From assembly GCA_041649755.1 (NCBI GenBank), contig JBAZMK010000001.1, positions 139,765 through 203,764 of the forward strand: a stretch of 64,000 nt of DNA. The letters run 5' to 3'. Positions 7,560-16,399 of this stretch are shown here, piece by piece. Within the stretch, counting starts at the first letter, position 1. The number at the start of each line of letters is the position of its first letter. Both the position numbers and the translations under genes were made by a program. The notes beneath the pieces were generated by a model. That model searched no databases. It was not told the DNA's origin and saw only the letters and a list, made by a program, of their open reading frames with translations. Source of the DNA: JAGVXH01 sp041649755. Its GTDB lineage: Archaea > Nanobdellota > Nanobdellia > Pacearchaeales > GW2011-AR1.

Positions 7560-9503
7560 ATGGACTATACAGGTTATGAATCTTTTTATGGTGGGGCAAT
7601 TTCATCTCTTGAACCGGACTTTGGGGAGTATTTTATAGGTTATAAGAATTTGAACCCTGCACAGATTGGTTTTCCTGGCTCTGCTATGACTGCTAACCAG
7701 CTAACCGAGACGGTCAACGCAATAAAACAAGGTGTCAAAGCTTTTGAGGTTACTTTGGCTGATGTGCAAGACGTTAGTCAGACGATTCCCAAACAGCATT
7801 TTAAAGAGATGCGTGCATTGATGAAATTAAGCGGAGTAAAACCGTCTGTTCACGGACCAATTCTTGATTCTGCGGGTTTTACCGAACGGGGCTGGGGAGG
7901 AGAAACCATAAGAGAGCTTAATGAAAGAAGAATGCTTGACTCTTTGGAGAAAGCTTATGAGATTGACCCAAGCGGGAAGATGCCTGTTGTCTTGCACGCT
8001 TCAAACGGAACACCTGGAGCAGAGTATGTTCCTGACAAAAAAGGGGAAGAAGGCATCAGAAAAACGAAGTCTACTATGATAAATCTTGAGACTAACCAGA
8101 TTGTTCCGATAGAAGAAGAATATAAATTTTATCCTAAACATCCAGAACACCTGAAAGAAGGAAGCAAGGGTTACTACCATGATATAAAACAACAGATAGA
8201 TGCAGCAAATAACACTGAGTGGGAAAATAAACTGACTGACCTCGCAACATTCAACAAGCACGCTGATGAGGTTATTGGTCCGGCACCTGTAATTTTAAAA
8301 GATGATTATGAGAATGCGTTTATAGACAGAAAAACAAATAAATGGTATAAAATTGAGGGAGGGAAGGAAAAAGAAGTTACTCCTGTTTTTGAACTAAGTG
8401 AAGAGGAAGATTTTGGTAAAAGACGAGCATTTAAAAAACTAAAAGATGCTGATATCTTCTTAGATAACGTCCAGCTGAACTTTAACAGCGCTTTTCACAA
8501 AGCTTATAAATATGGTTCAGAAAAACAGAAAGAAGAACTAAGGGAACTCGCTGAAGATTATTCAAAAAATATAAAAAATCTTGAAGAAAATGGCAGGGTT
8601 CCTGTTTTTGCTCCTTTGGTAAAGAGAGAACTTCTTGATGGAGCAATCAATAGGCTAAGTGAGATTACGACCCCAAGAGGAGTAAAAGGGCCTGATGGAA
8701 AAACTAGGGAAATTCCTGGGACAGGGGCTCCAAAGATTTTTAAAGAGGTTGAAGAATTTGCAATGGATAAAACAGTGGATACTTTTGGAAATTTAGCTAT
8801 TAAATCTTATGATAAATTCCAAGAAAAAGCGCCAATACTTGCAATAGAAAACTGGATTCCAGGTACTGCTTATTCAAGAGCAGAAGATTTGAAAAAAGTT
8901 ATTGAAAAATCAAGAGAGAAATTTCGGGATTATTTGATTGATGAGAAGGGAATGAAGAAAAAAGATGCCGAAAAATTGGCTGAGGAAAAGATAGGTGTGA
9001 CCTGGGATGTTGGGCATCTGAATGTTATGAGGAAACAAGGATTTACTGAAAAAGATATCCTTGAAGAGACAAAAAAAATAAGACCTTATGTCCGTCATAT
9101 TCACCTTACCGATAATTTCGGATTTAATGACTCGCATCTTCCTCCGGGAATGGGGAACGTTCCAATAAAAAAAATCCTTGAAGAACTTGAAAAGAACGAG
9201 AGATTTTCTGAAATGAGAAAGATAGTTGAAGCGCCTAATTTCGTTCAGCATTTTAAGAAATCCCCCCATCCGTTTGTTTTAAGTGCTTTTGGTTCGCCTA
9301 TTTATGGTATGAAGGCAGGTTACAGCTGGAATCAGGTGCAAGATGTTGTGGGGAGTTACTTTGGCGGTTATGGAACTATTAACCCTCAACAGCACCATTC
9401 ACTTTACGGAGCAGGCTTCACTACTCTCCCAGTTGAACTTGGGGGTGCAATGCCAGGAACACAGCAGGGACAATCAAGATTTGGTGGAACCCCTATGGCG
9501 TAA
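7560..9503 (+). CDS. Xylose isomerase-like TIM-barrel protein with large insertion
   Basis: A 647-aa protein. Residues about 40-170 and 410-570 together resemble the AP-endonuclease-2/sugar-phosphate isomerase-epimerase TIM barrel: an early V-H-G-P strand motif (near 97), V-V-L-H-A-S (near 141), I-A-I-E-N-W (near 425), V-T-W-D-V-G-H-L-N (near 480) and H-I-H-L-T-D-N (near 515), which supply His, Glu and Asp candidates for a metal centre. Between them lies a charged helical insertion of roughly 240 residues. The C-terminal 80 residues are Gly/Tyr/Gln-rich and probably disordered. Substrate cannot be inferred. The same length is more than twice that of ordinary family members. Confidence 0.7.
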   Translation: MDYTGYESFYGGAISSLEPDFGEYFIGYKNLNPAQIGFPGSAMTANQLTETVNAIKQGVKAFEVTLADVQDVSQTIPKQHFKEMRALMKLSGVKPSVHGPILDSAGFTERGWGGETIRELNERRMLDSLEKAYEIDPSGKMPVVLHASNGTPGAEYVPDKKGEEGIRKTKSTMINLETNQIVPIEEEYKFYPKHPEHLKEGSKGYYHDIKQQIDAANNTEWENKLTDLATFNKHADEVIGPAPVILKDDYENAFIDRKTNKWYKIEGGKEKEVTPVFELSEEEDFGKRRAFKKLKDADIFLDNVQLNFNSAFHKAYKYGSEKQKEELRELAEDYSKNIKNLEENGRVPVFAPLVKRELLDGAINRLSEITTPRGVKGPDGKTREIPGTGAPKIFKEVEEFAMDKTVDTFGNLAIKSYDKFQEKAPILAIENWIPGTAYSRAEDLKKVIEKSREKFRDYLIDEKGMKKKDAEKLAEEKIGVTWDVGHLNVMRKQGFTEKDILEETKKIRPYVRHIHLTDNFGFNDSHLPPGMGNVPIKKILEELEKNERFSEMRKIVEAPNFVQHFKKSPHPFVLSAFGSPIYGMKAGYSWNQVQDVVGSYFGGYGTINPQQHHSLYGAGFTTLPVELGGAMPGTQQGQSRFGGTPMA

Positions 9504-9543
9504 CCAAATGCTTTATAAAATAGCATTTATTCATAAATAAAAG

Positions 9544-10413
9544 ATGGTGAAAAAAAGAAAAGAAAAGAAGGTTGATAGTTCTAAACCAAAAGAGGTTTCT
9601 TCGCCTAAGCTGGTTGAAACTATGACTCTTGTCGGCGAAAGAGAGATTGCCCTTGATTTTGCGATGAAGGTTTACCAGACTTTTGACCAGATGATAAAAT
9701 CTATTGTACTTTTTGGTTCATCGGCAAAGAAGATTTCTACGCCAGATTCAGACATAGATATTATAGTTATAATAGACGACGTTTCAATAAACTGGGATGA
9801 GGAACTTATTGCCTGGTATCGTGAAGAAATGGGGAAGTTAATCAAGACTAATCCTTATCGTAAATCATTGCACATTAATTCTGTGAAACTTTCTACATGG
9901 TGGGACGACTTGATGAAGGGCGACCCTGTGGTTATTAATGTTTTAAGATACGGAGACGCACTAGTTGACTTCGGCGGTTTTTTCAACCCTCTTAGAATCT
10001 TGTTAAAAAACGGAAAGATTCGTTCAACTCCAGAATCAATTTATACTCTCTTACAGAGAGCCCCCACCCATATGATAAGGGCAAATCAGTCAATGCTTTC
10101 GGTAATGGATGGACTTTATTGGACAATGGTTGACTCTGCACACGCGGCTTTAATTTCTGCAAATGTAATGCCTGCATCTCCAGAGGAAATTCCAGAAGTA
10201 TTAGACAGGTTCTTTGTTCAGAAGGGCAGACTAAACAAAAAATTTGTAAAATATTACGAAGAGATTTATTCTATTTCCAAGGACATAGCTCACGGAAAAA
10301 TTTCTACGATAAAGGGCTCGGCATTAGACGAGGCTTTCAAGAAGACTGACGAATTTCTAAATGAAATGACTAAGTTAGTTGATGAGTTGATTGAAGAAAA
10401 GAAGAAAGATTAG
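9544..10413 (+). CDS. Nucleotidyltransferase-fold protein (Pol-beta/MNT type)
   Basis: A 289-aa protein with the nucleotidyltransferase signature V-L-F-G-S-S-A-K-K then D-S-D-I-D-I-I-V-I-I-D-D (residues about 57-80), giving the GS motif and two catalytic carboxylates, followed by a helical C-terminal half. It is a paralogue of the larger gene at 46.6-48.5 kb, sharing the NTase core, the P-L-R-I-L-L-K-N-G-K-I-R-S-T-P-E-S segment and the helical tail. Substrate is unknown; it could transfer nucleotides to RNA or protein. The stop overlaps the convergent next gene by 4 nt. Confidence 0.75.
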   Translation: MVKKRKEKKVDSSKPKEVSSPKLVETMTLVGEREIALDFAMKVYQTFDQMIKSIVLFGSSAKKISTPDSDIDIIVIIDDVSINWDEELIAWYREEMGKLIKTNPYRKSLHINSVKLSTWWDDLMKGDPVVINVLRYGDALVDFGGFFNPLRILLKNGKIRSTPESIYTLLQRAPTHMIRANQSMLSVMDGLYWTMVDSAHAALISANVMPASPEEIPEVLDRFFVQKGRLNKKFVKYYEEIYSISKDIAHGKISTIKGSALDEAFKKTDEFLNEMTKLVDELIEEKKKD

Positions 10414-11273
10414 TTTTCTGGTTTAGGTTTTTCGTATTTTTCTTTAAGGAATCTCAGAGCAAGACCTGCGCAGTTTCCTGCTAAATCGTCTCTCATTTTT
10501 GCATCTGGGTATCTTTCAGATAACTTTGAAATTTCTGTTCTTAAATCCCCTATAAGACTAACTCCTTCTGTAGAAGACAGAGGTCTTCCTCTCTTAACAC
10601 TTTCTTCGTCTAATTTCTTAGCTATTCTTTCTTGGAGTTCTAATTTCTTTTTCCCTAATTCTTCGTATTGTCTGTCAATTATATTTTTGGAAGTCGCAAG
10701 GAAATTGGCAGAACCATAGTGTCTTACTGCAAGCGAAGAATGCACTCTCGCTTCTCTTTCCTTAAGGCCGAGATATTCCCCTGCAAAAGCTTGCAGATAA
10801 TAAGCCATTGTAGGAGAACCTGCATTTCTGTTAAGAAATCCTGTTGGGTCTCTTTTGATTGCTTCTAAAATTTCATTTGATTTTGAAACTACTTTTCTTG
10901 CAACCTCATAATCTTTATTACTTGACCCTTTTGTTGGGCAGTAATCAAGGGCTAGATTTACTTGGGTTGGTTCATTTAATTCTCCTACCAGGTCATTAAA
11001 GTGAGCAGAAATATATCTTGATAAATCATTATTTCCTCCAGAAACCCATGCCCTTTCCCTTAAGTCAACTTCTTCTAAAGAGTAGACTCCAGGATCTTCT
11101 CCAGTTAATCTTTTATAAGTTTCAAGTCCTTTTTGTGTAGATGGGTCTATTGCTTCAAGTTCGTTCAAACCATTAGCAAATTCATAGAACTTTCTGGGAG
11201 CATAAGTAGGTTTTACCTTTCTTTCATCTCCTTCTAAAACGATTAAACCTTCTAATACCTTTTCAAGTGCCAT
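10410..11273 (-). CDS. Hypothetical helical protein
   Basis: A 287-aa soluble protein of unknown function. It is charged and predicted largely helical, with a Lys/Glu-rich helix near residues 195-220 and no signal peptide. The promoter region 11280-11310 contains a minus-strand TATA (TTTATAAAC near 11295-11303) about 25 nt before the ATG, supporting this start. Ends head-to-tail with the nucleotidyltransferase gene. No motif is recognised. Confidence 0.6.
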   Translation of the reverse strand: MALEKVLEGLIVLEGDERKVKPTYAPRKFYEFANGLNELEAIDPSTQKGLETYKRLTGEDPGVYSLEEVDLRERAWVSGGNNDLSRYISAHFNDLVGELNEPTQVNLALDYCPTKGSSNKDYEVARKVVSKSNEILEAIKRDPTGFLNRNAGSPTMAYYLQAFAGEYLGLKEREARVHSSLAVRHYGSANFLATSKNIIDRQYEELGKKKLELQERIAKKLDEESVKRGRPLSSTEGVSLIGDLRTEISKLSERYPDAKMRDDLAGNCAGLALRFLKEKYEKPKPEN

Positions 11274-11336
11274 AGAATATCTAAGAAAAAAGAGTTTATA
11301 AACCTTTTGATTAGTGTAACTTTTGAGGGGTTACAA

Positions 11337-13631
11337 TTAAGTGCTTTTTTCTTCCAGTTCTTTTATGGGAAAGCTGTTTTCGGAGCTTTTGCCTTCTAAT
11401 TCCCGGACTAATTCGGAGATTTCTTTTGCGACATCGGCGTTTACAGAGATAGAATCAATCCCTTGTTTTACCAAGAACTCAACCATCTCTTTTTTTGAAC
11501 CTGCCTGACCACAAATTGAAGTTTCTACCTTGTTTTGTTTACATTCCCTGATTACTCTTGAAATTTGTTTTAAAACTGCCCAGTTCATTTCATCATAGAG
11601 ATACTGGACGTCTTCATTTCCTCTGTCAATTGCGAGGGTATATTGTGTCAGGTCGTTTGTTCCAAAGGAGATAAAGTCTATTCCTTCCTTACAGATATCT
11701 TTTATAATAATTGAGGCAGCGGGAGTTTCAATCATAACCCCAAACTGGACATTATCCATTTTCATCTCTTTAAAAATTTCTTTTAATTGTCTTACTTCTT
11801 CAATAGATATTATTTGAGGAAACATAACTCCGAATTTATGTCCTTTGTCGGAGAGTTCTTTTATTGCACTGAGTTCTGCTTTCAGGAGGTCTAAATGTTT
11901 AAGCGAGAACCTAATTCCGTGATTTCCAAGCATAGGGTTTCTTTCAATCTCTTTTGGTGCCCCTTCAAGATTTGAGTACTCGTCACTTCTAATGTCCGAA
12001 GTTCTTACCCAGATTGGTTTTCCAATGAAAGTGTCAGCGATTTTGTGGAGCCCTTCCAGAAGCATATTCTTATAATCTTCTAATTTGCCTTCTTTCTCGT
12101 AAGCCAAAGGGTGTTTACCGCCCATTGCGATTAACCCTTCAAGACGGACAAGCCCTATGCCGTCAGCAAGAGTTTTTGAAGCTCTTTCGGCGAATTGAGG
12201 CAAGTCCACCATAACTTTTATCTTTGTTTTAGTCTTTACTATAGGCAGAATCTCTACTTTTTTATTTTGTGCTTTTCCTGCGTAAACTTTTCCGTTAAAT
12301 CCGTCAACAGTTACTTCGCTACCTTCCTCTAAAACGTCAAGGCAGTTTTCTGTTCCGACAACGGCAGGAATTCCCATTTCACGAGAGACAATTGCCGCGT
12401 GGGCTGTAACTCCACCCTCTGAAGTCACGATTGCCGACGCTTTTTGCATTGTAACAACCATATCAGGGTTTGTCATAGTTGTTACTAAAATATCCCCTTC
12501 TCTTATCTTACCTAAATCTTCCATGGAGTTAATTATTTTGACGATTCCAGAGGCAACTCCTGGAGAGGCAGGAAGACCTTCTGTCAAAATCTGACCTTCA
12601 AGCTCCTGCTGTTCCTGTTTGCCCTCTTTCAGCGTCGTTATAGGACGAGCCTGTAGAATATATATGACATCATTTTCAATAGCAAATTCTATATCTTGTG
12701 GTCTGCCGTAATGTTCTTCTAAAGCCAGGGCGTGCTCTGCGAGCTGTTTTAACTCATGAGTTTTTAGGACTCTCTGTTTGGATTTTTCTGGGGTAAGTTG
12801 TATTGTTTTTGTCTGCCCACTCGCCGTTCTGATAATTGCTAATTTTTTATCTGCGATTTTTTCGCTAACTAACTCAAAGTCCCTTGTTAAAATGTGCTGG
12901 TCAGGTTTGATTTTACCAGAAACGATTCCCTCTCCCTGCCCGAAGACAGCTTCAATTAAGATTTCGTCGCTGTTATTTATAGGATTTTTAGAGAACATTA
13001 CTCCTGATTTGTCGGAATTAATCATTTTTTGGACGACGGCTGCGATACCTACGAAATCTTCAAAGCCTTTTTTCTTCCTGTAATAGAGAGAACGGGCGGT
13101 GAAAATTGAGGCGAAGCATTTTTTTATTTTTTCTATGAGCTCCTGGTTTCCTTTAACATTTATGAAAGAGTCCTGCTGTCCCGCGAAACTTGCGTCGCCT
13201 AAGTCCTCGGCTGTGGCTGAAGACCTGACCGAAACGAAGATTGGTTCTCTTGCTGATTTGAGGATTGCGAGGGCCCCAGGAGAGTCCTGAATATTGTTTA
13301 GGTCAACATTAAAGTTTTCGTAAGCTTCAAGAATTTCGTTTTTTAAGTTGTCTGGCATCTCTGCGTTCGTAACTAATTCTCTAATTTCTGTCGCTTTTTT
13401 TGTGAGGTCCTCTGTGTTGTTTACGTCAATTTTGTTTAGAATGAGTCTTATTTGGTCTTTAAGACCTGTTTTGTCTATAAAATGGAAGAAGGCGTCGGTT
13501 GTCACGACGAAAGCGTTTGGAACAGGCATACTGGCATTGTACATATCGCCGAGGCTCGCACCCTTGCCCCCTGCAAGAGAAATATCTTTTCTTGATAGGC
13601 TTGACAACCACCTGATAAAATTTTCACCCAT
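11337..13631 (-). CDS. ppsA: Phosphoenolpyruvate synthase
   Basis: A 764-aa pyruvate, water dikinase, making PEP and AMP from pyruvate and ATP; central to gluconeogenesis. Domains in order: ATP-grasp PPDK N-terminal domain (L-A-G-G-K-G-A-S-L-G-D-M near residue 20; V-R-S-S-A-T-A-E-D near 135; I-L-Q-A-R-P near 327), the phospho-His swivelling domain with G-G-V-T-A-H-A-A-I-V-S-R-E-M-G (catalytic His near 412) and the C-terminal TIM barrel with G-V-M-I-E-T-P-A-A, S-F-G-T-N-D-L-T-Q-Y and S-I-C-G-Q-A. Slightly shorter than the usual 790-820 aa. A minus-strand TATA (about 13652-13660) precedes the ATG. Confidence 0.95.
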   Translation of the reverse strand: MGENFIRWLSSLSRKDISLAGGKGASLGDMYNASMPVPNAFVVTTDAFFHFIDKTGLKDQIRLILNKIDVNNTEDLTKKATEIRELVTNAEMPDNLKNEILEAYENFNVDLNNIQDSPGALAILKSAREPIFVSVRSSATAEDLGDASFAGQQDSFINVKGNQELIEKIKKCFASIFTARSLYYRKKKGFEDFVGIAAVVQKMINSDKSGVMFSKNPINNSDEILIEAVFGQGEGIVSGKIKPDQHILTRDFELVSEKIADKKLAIIRTASGQTKTIQLTPEKSKQRVLKTHELKQLAEHALALEEHYGRPQDIEFAIENDVIYILQARPITTLKEGKQEQQELEGQILTEGLPASPGVASGIVKIINSMEDLGKIREGDILVTTMTNPDMVVTMQKASAIVTSEGGVTAHAAIVSREMGIPAVVGTENCLDVLEEGSEVTVDGFNGKVYAGKAQNKKVEILPIVKTKTKIKVMVDLPQFAERASKTLADGIGLVRLEGLIAMGGKHPLAYEKEGKLEDYKNMLLEGLHKIADTFIGKPIWVRTSDIRSDEYSNLEGAPKEIERNPMLGNHGIRFSLKHLDLLKAELSAIKELSDKGHKFGVMFPQIISIEEVRQLKEIFKEMKMDNVQFGVMIETPAASIIIKDICKEGIDFISFGTNDLTQYTLAIDRGNEDVQYLYDEMNWAVLKQISRVIRECKQNKVETSICGQAGSKKEMVEFLVKQGIDSISVNADVAKEISELVRELEGKSSENSFPIKELEEKST

Positions 13632-13693
13632 AGAAAAGGTTAGAAGAAAGATTATATAAAGTTTATGGGTTCTTTTTTAGTGGGTTTTTGGTT

Positions 13694-13712
13694 TCGGCGG
13701 GGTCTCCGCCGA
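13694..13712. other. GC-rich hairpin between ppsA promoter and island A
   Basis: TCGGCGG-ggtct-CCGCCGA is a perfect 7-bp inverted repeat in an AT-rich gap. It marks the edge between archaeal-looking DNA and island A. Next to it (13745-13757) AATATA-G-TATATT is an AT palindrome similar to those near island B. Function unknown. Confidence 0.5.
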
Positions 13713-13776
13713 CAGACTTAATAGAATGTTAATATATATTTTAGAATATAGTATATTGAAGTATATATATTAGTGC

Positions 13777-13820
13777 AAAAAAAAGGACGCGCCAATGTTG
13801 GCTGGCTTTTAAGCGTCCTA
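13777..13820 (-). terminator. Intrinsic terminator of island A operon
   Basis: Read on the minus strand: stem AGGACGC/GCGTCCT with an inner GCCA/TGGC stem, followed immediately by eight T residues. It lies 11 nt after the stop codon of the last island A gene. Such a canonical bacterial rho-independent terminator is out of place among the archaeal genes on either side. Confidence 0.85.
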
Positions 13821-13830
13821 GTGAGAATTT

Positions 13831-14514
13831 CTATGCATCGGAGGTGGCGGGTTCTTCTTGGGCTTCTTGTTGGGGGGATTCTTCCGAGGGCTCCCCCTTT
13901 TCTAGGAAAAGCCTGCTGAGGGGAGATTCCCTAATTAAATCATAGACACTCACCCCTATATAATCCATTTCATTGAAGTTCGCTCCCTGCTCCTTAAGAA
14001 AAGCAAGGAGCTCCCACTCCTTTTCCCTGGCAAGGAAGTGGGACGCAGTACCCATATTAAAAAAATGTAGATTAAGAAGGAAGGGGTACCTTTCTAATAG
14101 ATACCCCATCATCCCCCTTTTCTTTTCTTCAACCACTGCCTCCCATACTCTTGCAAGAACTTCCTCACTCTCCCCTAAACCATTTAGGAGGGGAATTAAA
14201 AGGGTGAAGTCCTCCCTCTTTGCTGCGAGAGAAACTACTTCCTTCACCTTTTCAAGGGCACGAGGAGTATAGAGACGCCCATATTTTATCTTCTTACCCC
14301 GACCTTCCTCTCTGAGAATCTCGAAGAACTCTCTCACCACTTCTTCTCTTGTGGGAAGGAAGAGAAGGATGATGGAGAGGAAGAAGGCAAAGAGAATGAA
14401 TATCCCCTTGACGAACTCTGCTTCTTCTGAATTGACAGCTCCATCGCCACCAAGAAAGAGCGTAACGATGGCTGCTAGCAGACCAATCAGAGCGAAATTT
14501 ACTGATGTTTTCAT
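13831..14514 (-). CDS. Membrane-anchored protein with ankyrin-like segment
   Basis: A 227-aa protein starting M-K-T-S-V-N-F-A; two hydrophobic segments (about residues 8-24 and 38-58) are followed by a cytosolic-looking helical domain. Near residues 180-205, L-L-A-F-L-K-E-Q-G-A-N-F-N-E-M-D-Y resembles one ankyrin-type repeat (E-Q-G-A-N-x-N-x-x-D). The C terminus is acidic and Gln/Glu/Pro-rich. The start at 14514 is preferred over an earlier in-frame Met because the hydrophobic signal follows it directly. Last gene before the terminator; gene order suggests it belongs to the same operon as the upstream small genes. No family recognised. Confidence 0.6.
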   Translation of the reverse strand: MKTSVNFALIGLLAAIVTLFLGGDGAVNSEEAEFVKGIFILFAFFLSIILLFLPTREEVVREFFEILREEGRGKKIKYGRLYTPRALEKVKEVVSLAAKREDFTLLIPLLNGLGESEEVLARVWEAVVEEKKRGMMGYLLERYPFLLNLHFFNMGTASHFLAREKEWELLAFLKEQGANFNEMDYIGVSVYDLIRESPLSRLFLEKGEPSEESPQQEAQEEPATSDA

Positions 14515-14595
14515 AATCCACTTTCTTTCTCTGGTTTTAAGCCAGAATTTGTTTGTCGTTTGTGTTGAAAGAAACACCCTCCTCCTTTTGTGTGG

Positions 14596-14775
14596 CTATT
14601 GGACGACTTCACCAAGAAGAAGAGCGGTGAATCTCTTTCTCGCCCCATTATCCAGCCGACGGAGGAGTTGCTTAATCCCCATCTCGCTTAGACCTTTTAC
14701 TGCCCCCTTGGCTTGGTCTGAGGTCCTTGCCCTAACAGCCCGAGTGTAAATCCTTTCACTGTATCTGTGATGCAT
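14596..14775 (-). CDS. Small basic protein, unknown
   Basis: A 59-aa Arg-rich protein starting M-H-H-R-Y-S-E-R. The Shine-Dalgarno sequence AAAGGAGAA lies 9 nt upstream of this ATG, which decides the start over an upstream Met. It sits just after the terminator at 14826-14884, so it may begin a new transcript or be read through. Basic composition would suit nucleic-acid binding, but no motif supports this. Confidence 0.5.
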   Translation of the reverse strand: MHHRYSERIYTRAVRARTSDQAKGAVKGLSEMGIKQLLRRLDNGARKRFTALLLGEVVQ

Positions 14776-14825
14776 GGTGTTTGTTCTCCTTTCGGTAACC
14801 ACTATCAAGTGGTCTGGGGTTGTTG

Positions 14826-14884
14826 AAAAAAAGAGTCGTGGGACCCTTTGATGGACACGGCAAACTCGTATGCCCCACGACTCT
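14826..14884 (-). terminator. Internal intrinsic terminator, island A
   Basis: Minus-strand stem AGAGTCGTGGG/CCCACGACTCT (11 bp) with a 31-nt loop, followed by seven T residues. It stands 13 nt after the stop of the 62-aa gene. With the terminator at 13777 this gives island A two bacterial-style terminators. Confidence 0.85.
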
Positions 14885-14896
14885 CACAATAGCAGT

Positions 14897-15085
14897 TCAA
14901 CTCACAGAGGTCACCTTCCTCCTAACCTCTGATTTTTGTTGAACCCTGCGATGATTTCCTCCCTTAGGCGACGGAGAAGAACAACAGAGTAGCAACCTCA
15001 AACAACTGTTGCTGTCATACAGTTCTCCGGTGGTAAACTGTTGTTCTTGCGGTTGCTCTTGCTTCTTTGTTTTCCTCTTGGACAT
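14897..15085 (-). CDS. Small Lys/Gln-rich protein, unknown
   Basis: A 62-aa protein, M-S-K-R-K-T-K-K-Q-E-Q-P start, with AAGGAAGG as Shine-Dalgarno 10 nt upstream of the ATG. It has four Cys (two in L-L-C-C) and a basic C-terminal half. Starts 28 nt after the stop of the 39-aa gene on the same strand. Function unknown; coding status rests on the ribosome-binding site and the operon context. Confidence 0.4.
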   Translation of the reverse strand: MSKRKTKKQEQPQEQQFTTGELYDSNSCLRLLLCCSSPSPKGGNHRRVQQKSEVRRKVTSVS

Positions 15086-15113
15086 AATTCTATCCCTTCC
15101 TTGCTTGTTCGCC

Positions 15114-15233
15114 CTACCTTCTGGCGAACGCCCTGAATTGATGAACTCGCGAGTGAGAATGATTCCCCACTCTCTTTGCTCTTTTGATTTTGTGTCTCTC
15201 GCCCGTCTCACTTCTCGTTCTCTTTCGAGACAT
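15114..15233 (-). CDS. 39-aa Arg/Lys-rich peptide
   Basis: A very basic 39-aa peptide (M-S-R-K-R-T-R-S-E-T-G-E-R start) with GGAG 6 nt upstream of the ATG. About one third of its residues are Arg or Lys. It lies between the zinc-ribbon gene (44 nt upstream) and the 62-aa gene. May be a nucleic-acid binding peptide or not translated at all. Confidence 0.4.
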   Translation of the reverse strand: MSRKRTRSETGERHKIKRAKRVGNHSHSRVHQFRAFARR

Positions 15234-15276
15234 TGTTAACTCCTTCAAATCCATTTGTTTTGCTCACTCTCTGACG

Positions 15277-15438
15277 CTATCGCGTGACGGCGACCAGAAG
15301 AACCCTTTCGGGTACCCTTTTGTGCAGAGGCTCCAATGATTTGTTCCCGCAGGCGGGGCAAGTCCTATTGTGGGGATTGTTCCACTGCTTGCCTTTGACA
15401 ATCTTGCGACACCACGGAGTAGTACATTGAAGCTTCAT
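15277..15438 (-). CDS. 53-aa zinc-ribbon-like protein
   Basis: Starts M-K-L-Q-C-T-T-P-W-C-R-K and contains C-P-A-C-G near residue 31-35. The four Cys (Cx4C...CxxC) make a plausible zinc knuckle. AGGAG lies 8 nt upstream of the ATG. Sits 55 nt after the 163-aa membrane-protein gene on the same strand. Zinc binding is an inference from spacing of the cysteines; a nucleic-acid role would be typical for such mini-ribbons. Confidence 0.55.
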   Translation of the reverse strand: MKLQCTTPWCRKIVKGKQWNNPHNRTCPACGNKSLEPLHKRVPERVLLVAVTR

Positions 15439-15493
15439 AGATTAGTCTCCTGTAAACAAAGTCCGTTTTTGTTTCCTCTTGCACTTACTTAAC

Positions 15494-15985
15494 TTACTCT
15501 TGACCTTCTCTCGCCTTTCTTCTCCTTTCCAGCGAGAGGACAACGTTCCTAGGAATATCCACTAACAATAGTACTGCGAGCAAGAGCGTTCCTGCAACAC
15601 CCAGCAAGAGCATAGGAATTGCAAGACTTCCTGCTAGAACTCCTATGTCTTTGGTCTTTATTACCCCTATAACTATTTCAGGGGCTTTCCAGACCTCTTC
15701 CCCCATCCTTTGGTAGCTGAGGAGGGGTGTTTTCATACCACCACTTGCTACCCCTAAGACGCCTTCTCCAGCCCCATTTAGAAATCCAATCGTAAACGGG
15801 GCAAACCCTAAGAGGAGAAGACAACCCAACCTCTTGTTTAGGGGAGTCTTGATTCTTTCCATTAGAATTAAGACCCCACAGAGGTGGGTGATTGTTGCGG
15901 TCAGGAAAAACCACTCCTGACTGATTTGCGACAAAACCAGCGACAAAATAGTGCTAGTCCAGAAGATTCTCTTGATTGTACTCAT
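15494..15985 (-). CDS. Membrane protein, unknown (4-5 helices)
   Basis: A 163-aa hydrophobic protein with segments at about residues 8-22, 26-42, 53-70 and 115-143, and a basic C terminus (S-L-E-R-R-R-K-A-R). AAAGGT 6-8 nt before the ATG acts as ribosome-binding site. Between the third and fourth hydrophobic segments a polar stretch (M-K-T-P-L-L-S-Y-Q-R-M) could face one side of the membrane. Follows the lipoprotein gene by 85 nt. No family recognised. Confidence 0.6.
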   Translation of the reverse strand: MSTIKRIFWTSTILSLVLSQISQEWFFLTATITHLCGVLILMERIKTPLNKRLGCLLLLGFAPFTIGFLNGAGEGVLGVASGGMKTPLLSYQRMGEEVWKAPEIVIGVIKTKDIGVLAGSLAIPMLLLGVAGTLLLAVLLLVDIPRNVVLSLERRRKAREGQE

Positions 15986-16070
15986 CGGTTACCTTTCAGA
16001 AATGAAAAGGCATCCGTGCCCATTCCTGCAATCCTTTAAAGGAAGTGAATTGGAGGAGAACTCTCACTTC

Positions 16071-16349
16071 CTACTTGGTCGGTCTTGAAAGGTACTGTTC
16101 GACCACACTCTTGTCTGATTGGACTTTTTCCGACTCAATTGTCGTCCGGTTGTGGTCGAACGTCTGGTTCGCCGTGGGGATTTGCTCGGCAGTTTTGCCT
16201 ATACCTGTCGAGACTTGCTTCGCCTTGGTGTTTTCGTACAAGACGAACTTCCCCCATGTCGTTATTCCGTCCTGACTCGTGGTTTTTTGAAACGCACAAC
16301 CACTTGTGAGCAGGACAACAATTGTCACTACTAATGTTGCTTTCTTCAT
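16071..16349 (-). CDS. Small lipoprotein (bacterial-type lipobox)
   Basis: A 92-aa protein with a textbook bacterial lipoprotein signal: M-K-K-A-T, hydrophobic core, then L-L-T-S-G-C with Cys at residue 18. The mature part (A-F-Q-K-T-T-S-Q-D...) is hydrophilic and helical, without recognised domain. AGGAG sits 7 nt before the ATG. Small lipoproteins of this design are common in bacteria and phages (for example lysis-related entry-exclusion proteins), and rare in DPANN archaea, so this gene is one of the strongest signs that island A is of bacterial origin. Confidence 0.75.
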   Translation of the reverse strand: MKKATLVVTIVVLLTSGCAFQKTTSQDGITTWGKFVLYENTKAKQVSTGIGKTAEQIPTANQTFDHNRTTIESEKVQSDKSVVEQYLSRPTK

Positions 16350-16399
16350 GATGAGTCTCCTAAAAAGGTTGATGTGGAAACCGCCATCTTCTTCTTAGG

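Noticed and set aside
14897..15211. 104-codon minus-strand frame
   Set aside because: The upstream part overlaps the 39-aa frame and lacks a ribosome-binding site; the Met at 15085 has one, so the shorter 62-aa frame was kept.
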